Source: Spirochaetales bacterium
GTDB taxonomy: Bacteria; Spirochaetota; Spirochaetia; Sphaerochaetales; Sphaerochaetaceae
NCBI GenBank assembly: GCA_017475725.1
Contig: JAFVFA010000028.1
Coordinates: 1 to 23,148 of the forward strand
DNA length: 23,148 nt
Direction of reading: 5' to 3'
The notes below the pieces were generated by a model. It had not been told where the DNA came from and made no database searches. It saw nothing but the letters and a program-made list of their open reading frames with translations. Positions within the stretch are counted from its first letter, which is position 1. Each line of letters opens with the position of its first letter. Below are positions 22,041 through 23,148 of this stretch, one piece after another. The position numbers and the translations under genes are program-made.

Positions 22041-22715
22041 GTGACCTCAAGACTCTGGACCATACTGGTCGAATCATTCCCTAAGCTCCTTGGCTACGGA
22101 ATAAGGGTCACTGTGCCCCTTACAATACTCTCCTTCTCAATAGCCCTGGTGGTTGCCCTTCTGGTTGCCCTTGTCCAATATGCAAAGGTCAGGGGCCTGC
22201 AGACGCTCTGCAGGTTCTACATCTGGATAACACGCGGAACTCCGCTTCTGGTCCAGCTGTACATAGTGTTCTTCGGACTCCCGAGCATAGGGATCAGGAT
22301 CCCTGCCTTCATAGCGGCCATGCTTGTTCTGGGCTTCAATGAGGGCGCTTACATGTCAGAGACCATCAGAGGCGCCCTTGAAAGCGTCTCCACAGGCCAG
22401 ATAGAGGCGGGGTACTGTGTAGGACTGACGTTCCCTAAGATCATGTGGCATGTGGCGCTTCCGCAGGCCTTCCGGACTGCGGTCCCCGCCTTGGGGAACT
22501 CCATGATCTCCATGCTGAAGGAGACGTCCATGGCAGCCACGATCTCGGTCATGGAGATGTTCAGACAGGCGCAGGTCATAAACGGCAGGGTCTATGAATC
22601 ACTGGGACTCTACCTTGAGGTTGCGCTCATCTACCTGCTTTTCTGCACGTTCCTCACATTCATCCAGCGCAAGGGTGAGAAACGTCTCTCTGGTTATGGA
22701 GGAAAGAACTCATGA
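22041..22715 (+). CDS. Polar amino-acid ABC transporter, permease
   Basis: The membrane subunit that passes the amino acid from the binding protein, 224 residues with about five membrane helices. The family marks are YIWITRGTPLLVQL near residues 54-67 and the coupling (EAA) loop EAGYCVGLTFPKIMWHVALPQAFR in residues about 121-144 (EAGYCVGL, VALPQAFR). Both are typical of the His/Glu/Gln permease group. The start is GTG, with GAGA seven bases upstream; no better start is seen. Its stop overlaps the start of the ATPase gene by three or four bases (ATGATG), so the two are translationally coupled. Confidence 0.94.
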   Translation: MTSRLWTILVESFPKLLGYGIRVTVPLTILSFSIALVVALLVALVQYAKVRGLQTLCRFYIWITRGTPLLVQLYIVFFGLPSIGIRIPAFIAAMLVLGFNEGAYMSETIRGALESVSTGQIEAGYCVGLTFPKIMWHVALPQAFRTAVPALGNSMISMLKETSMAATISVMEMFRQAQVINGRVYESLGLYLEVALIYLLFCTFLTFIQRKGEKRLSGYGGKNS

Positions 22716-23148
22716 TGCTTGAGATCCGTGATGTCAGGAAGAGCTTCGGTGATCTGCACGTCCTTGACGGCATAAGCTTCGATGTTCAGAAGAGCGATGT
22801 CGTGGCGATTCTGGGCCCCAGCGGTTCCGGAAAGACCACCATGCTCCGTTGCCTGAACTTCCTTGAAAGGGCCGATTCCGGGACGATGGTGTTCGACGGC
22901 AGAAGGATAGATCTGAGCAAGGCCACAAAGGCCGAGATCGCCGAGCTCCGCAAGAAGACCGCATTCGTCTTCCAGAGCTACAACCTGTTCCTGAACAAGA
23001 CCGTCCTTGAGAATGTGACACTGGGCCTTACAGCCGGGGCGGGGATGAAGAAGAAGGATGCAATAGCTATTGCAACGCAGATGCTCGAGAAGGTCGGCAT
23101 GGCGGACAAGCTGTCAAGCTATCCCTCACAGCTCTCAGGCGGACAGCA
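22712..23148 (+). CDS. Polar amino-acid ABC transporter, ATP-binding subunit (cut by window end)
   Basis: The energy-supplying subunit of the same transporter; the first 145 residues are present and the rest lies outside the window. Visible motifs are Walker A GPSGSGKTT, the Q-loop FQSYNLFLNKTV and, at the very edge, the signature LSGGQ. The spacing is standard for GlnQ/HisP-type ATPases, with the FLERADSGTM region that links Walker A to the Q-loop. Two adjacent ATG codons (22712, 22715) overlap the permease stop; GGAGG lies nine bases before the first. Walker B and the switch His are beyond the edge. Confidence 0.95.
   Translation, partial: MMLEIRDVRKSFGDLHVLDGISFDVQKSDVVAILGPSGSGKTTMLRCLNFLERADSGTMVFDGRRIDLSKATKAEIAELRKKTAFVFQSYNLFLNKTVLENVTLGLTAGAGMKKKDAIAIATQMLEKVGMADKLSSYPSQLSGGQ

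Overview
The window looks like chromosomal DNA from a diderm, host-associated spirochaete, plausibly near Sphaerochaeta. The evidence is indirect. Two lipoproteins carry lipoboxes and one of them ends in a beta-barrel-like FAFF. The amino-acid binding protein begins with the FAAGAKED-type leader common in spirochaetes. The MTA/SAH nucleosidase carries a signal peptide, as in some spirochaetes. I assign the group with moderate confidence and no species. There are 21 protein genes, two of them cut by the window edges. I see no RNA gene, CRISPR array, insertion sequence or phage gene, and no gene-free stretch over 300 bases; the longest gap is about 209 bases (12472-12680).

Layout. 1-3603: a cut HAD phosphatase diverges from a membrane-anchored endonuclease/exonuclease/phosphatase protein, followed by an OmpR-type response regulator and its histidine kinase. 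3623-8775: a threonine/aspartate-family module made of two divergent operons. An HTH-ACT protein, thrC and thrH run leftward; hom and lysC run rightward. The shared 118-base gap holds a 10-bp inverted repeat that overlaps promoter-like hexamers for both operons. No homoserine kinase gene is present; ThrH may fill that step. 8845-12471: a possibly duplicated protein of unknown function, an outer-membrane-type lipoprotein translationally coupled to a 91-residue protein that is more than half Asp/Glu, and a TPR-ended lipoprotein transcribed divergently from that pair.

12472-16171: a run of GGCCT repeats and hairpins, then a same-strand cluster of a PHP-type phosphatase, an SMC/ABC-type AAA ATPase, a RloB-like partner and a seven-helix membrane protein with a LuxR DNA-binding domain. 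The ATPase/RloB pair resembles AbiL/RloAB-type defence cassettes, but the partner appears to have lost its acidic motif and the ATPase has Asp in place of the Walker B Glu. This is the best candidate in the window for a poorly described system. 16282-20362: three overlapping or nearly abutting aminoacyl-tRNA synthetase genes (gltX, glyQS, tyrS) closed by a strong terminator. 20377-23148: an exported nucleosidase diverges from a polar amino-acid ABC transporter (binding protein, permease, cut ATPase); their -35 elements overlap.

Several starts were moved from the longest reading frame to an internal codon with a well-placed ribosome binding site or downstream of a clear promoter; each entry gives the reason. 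All assignments come from reading motifs by eye; no database search was done.
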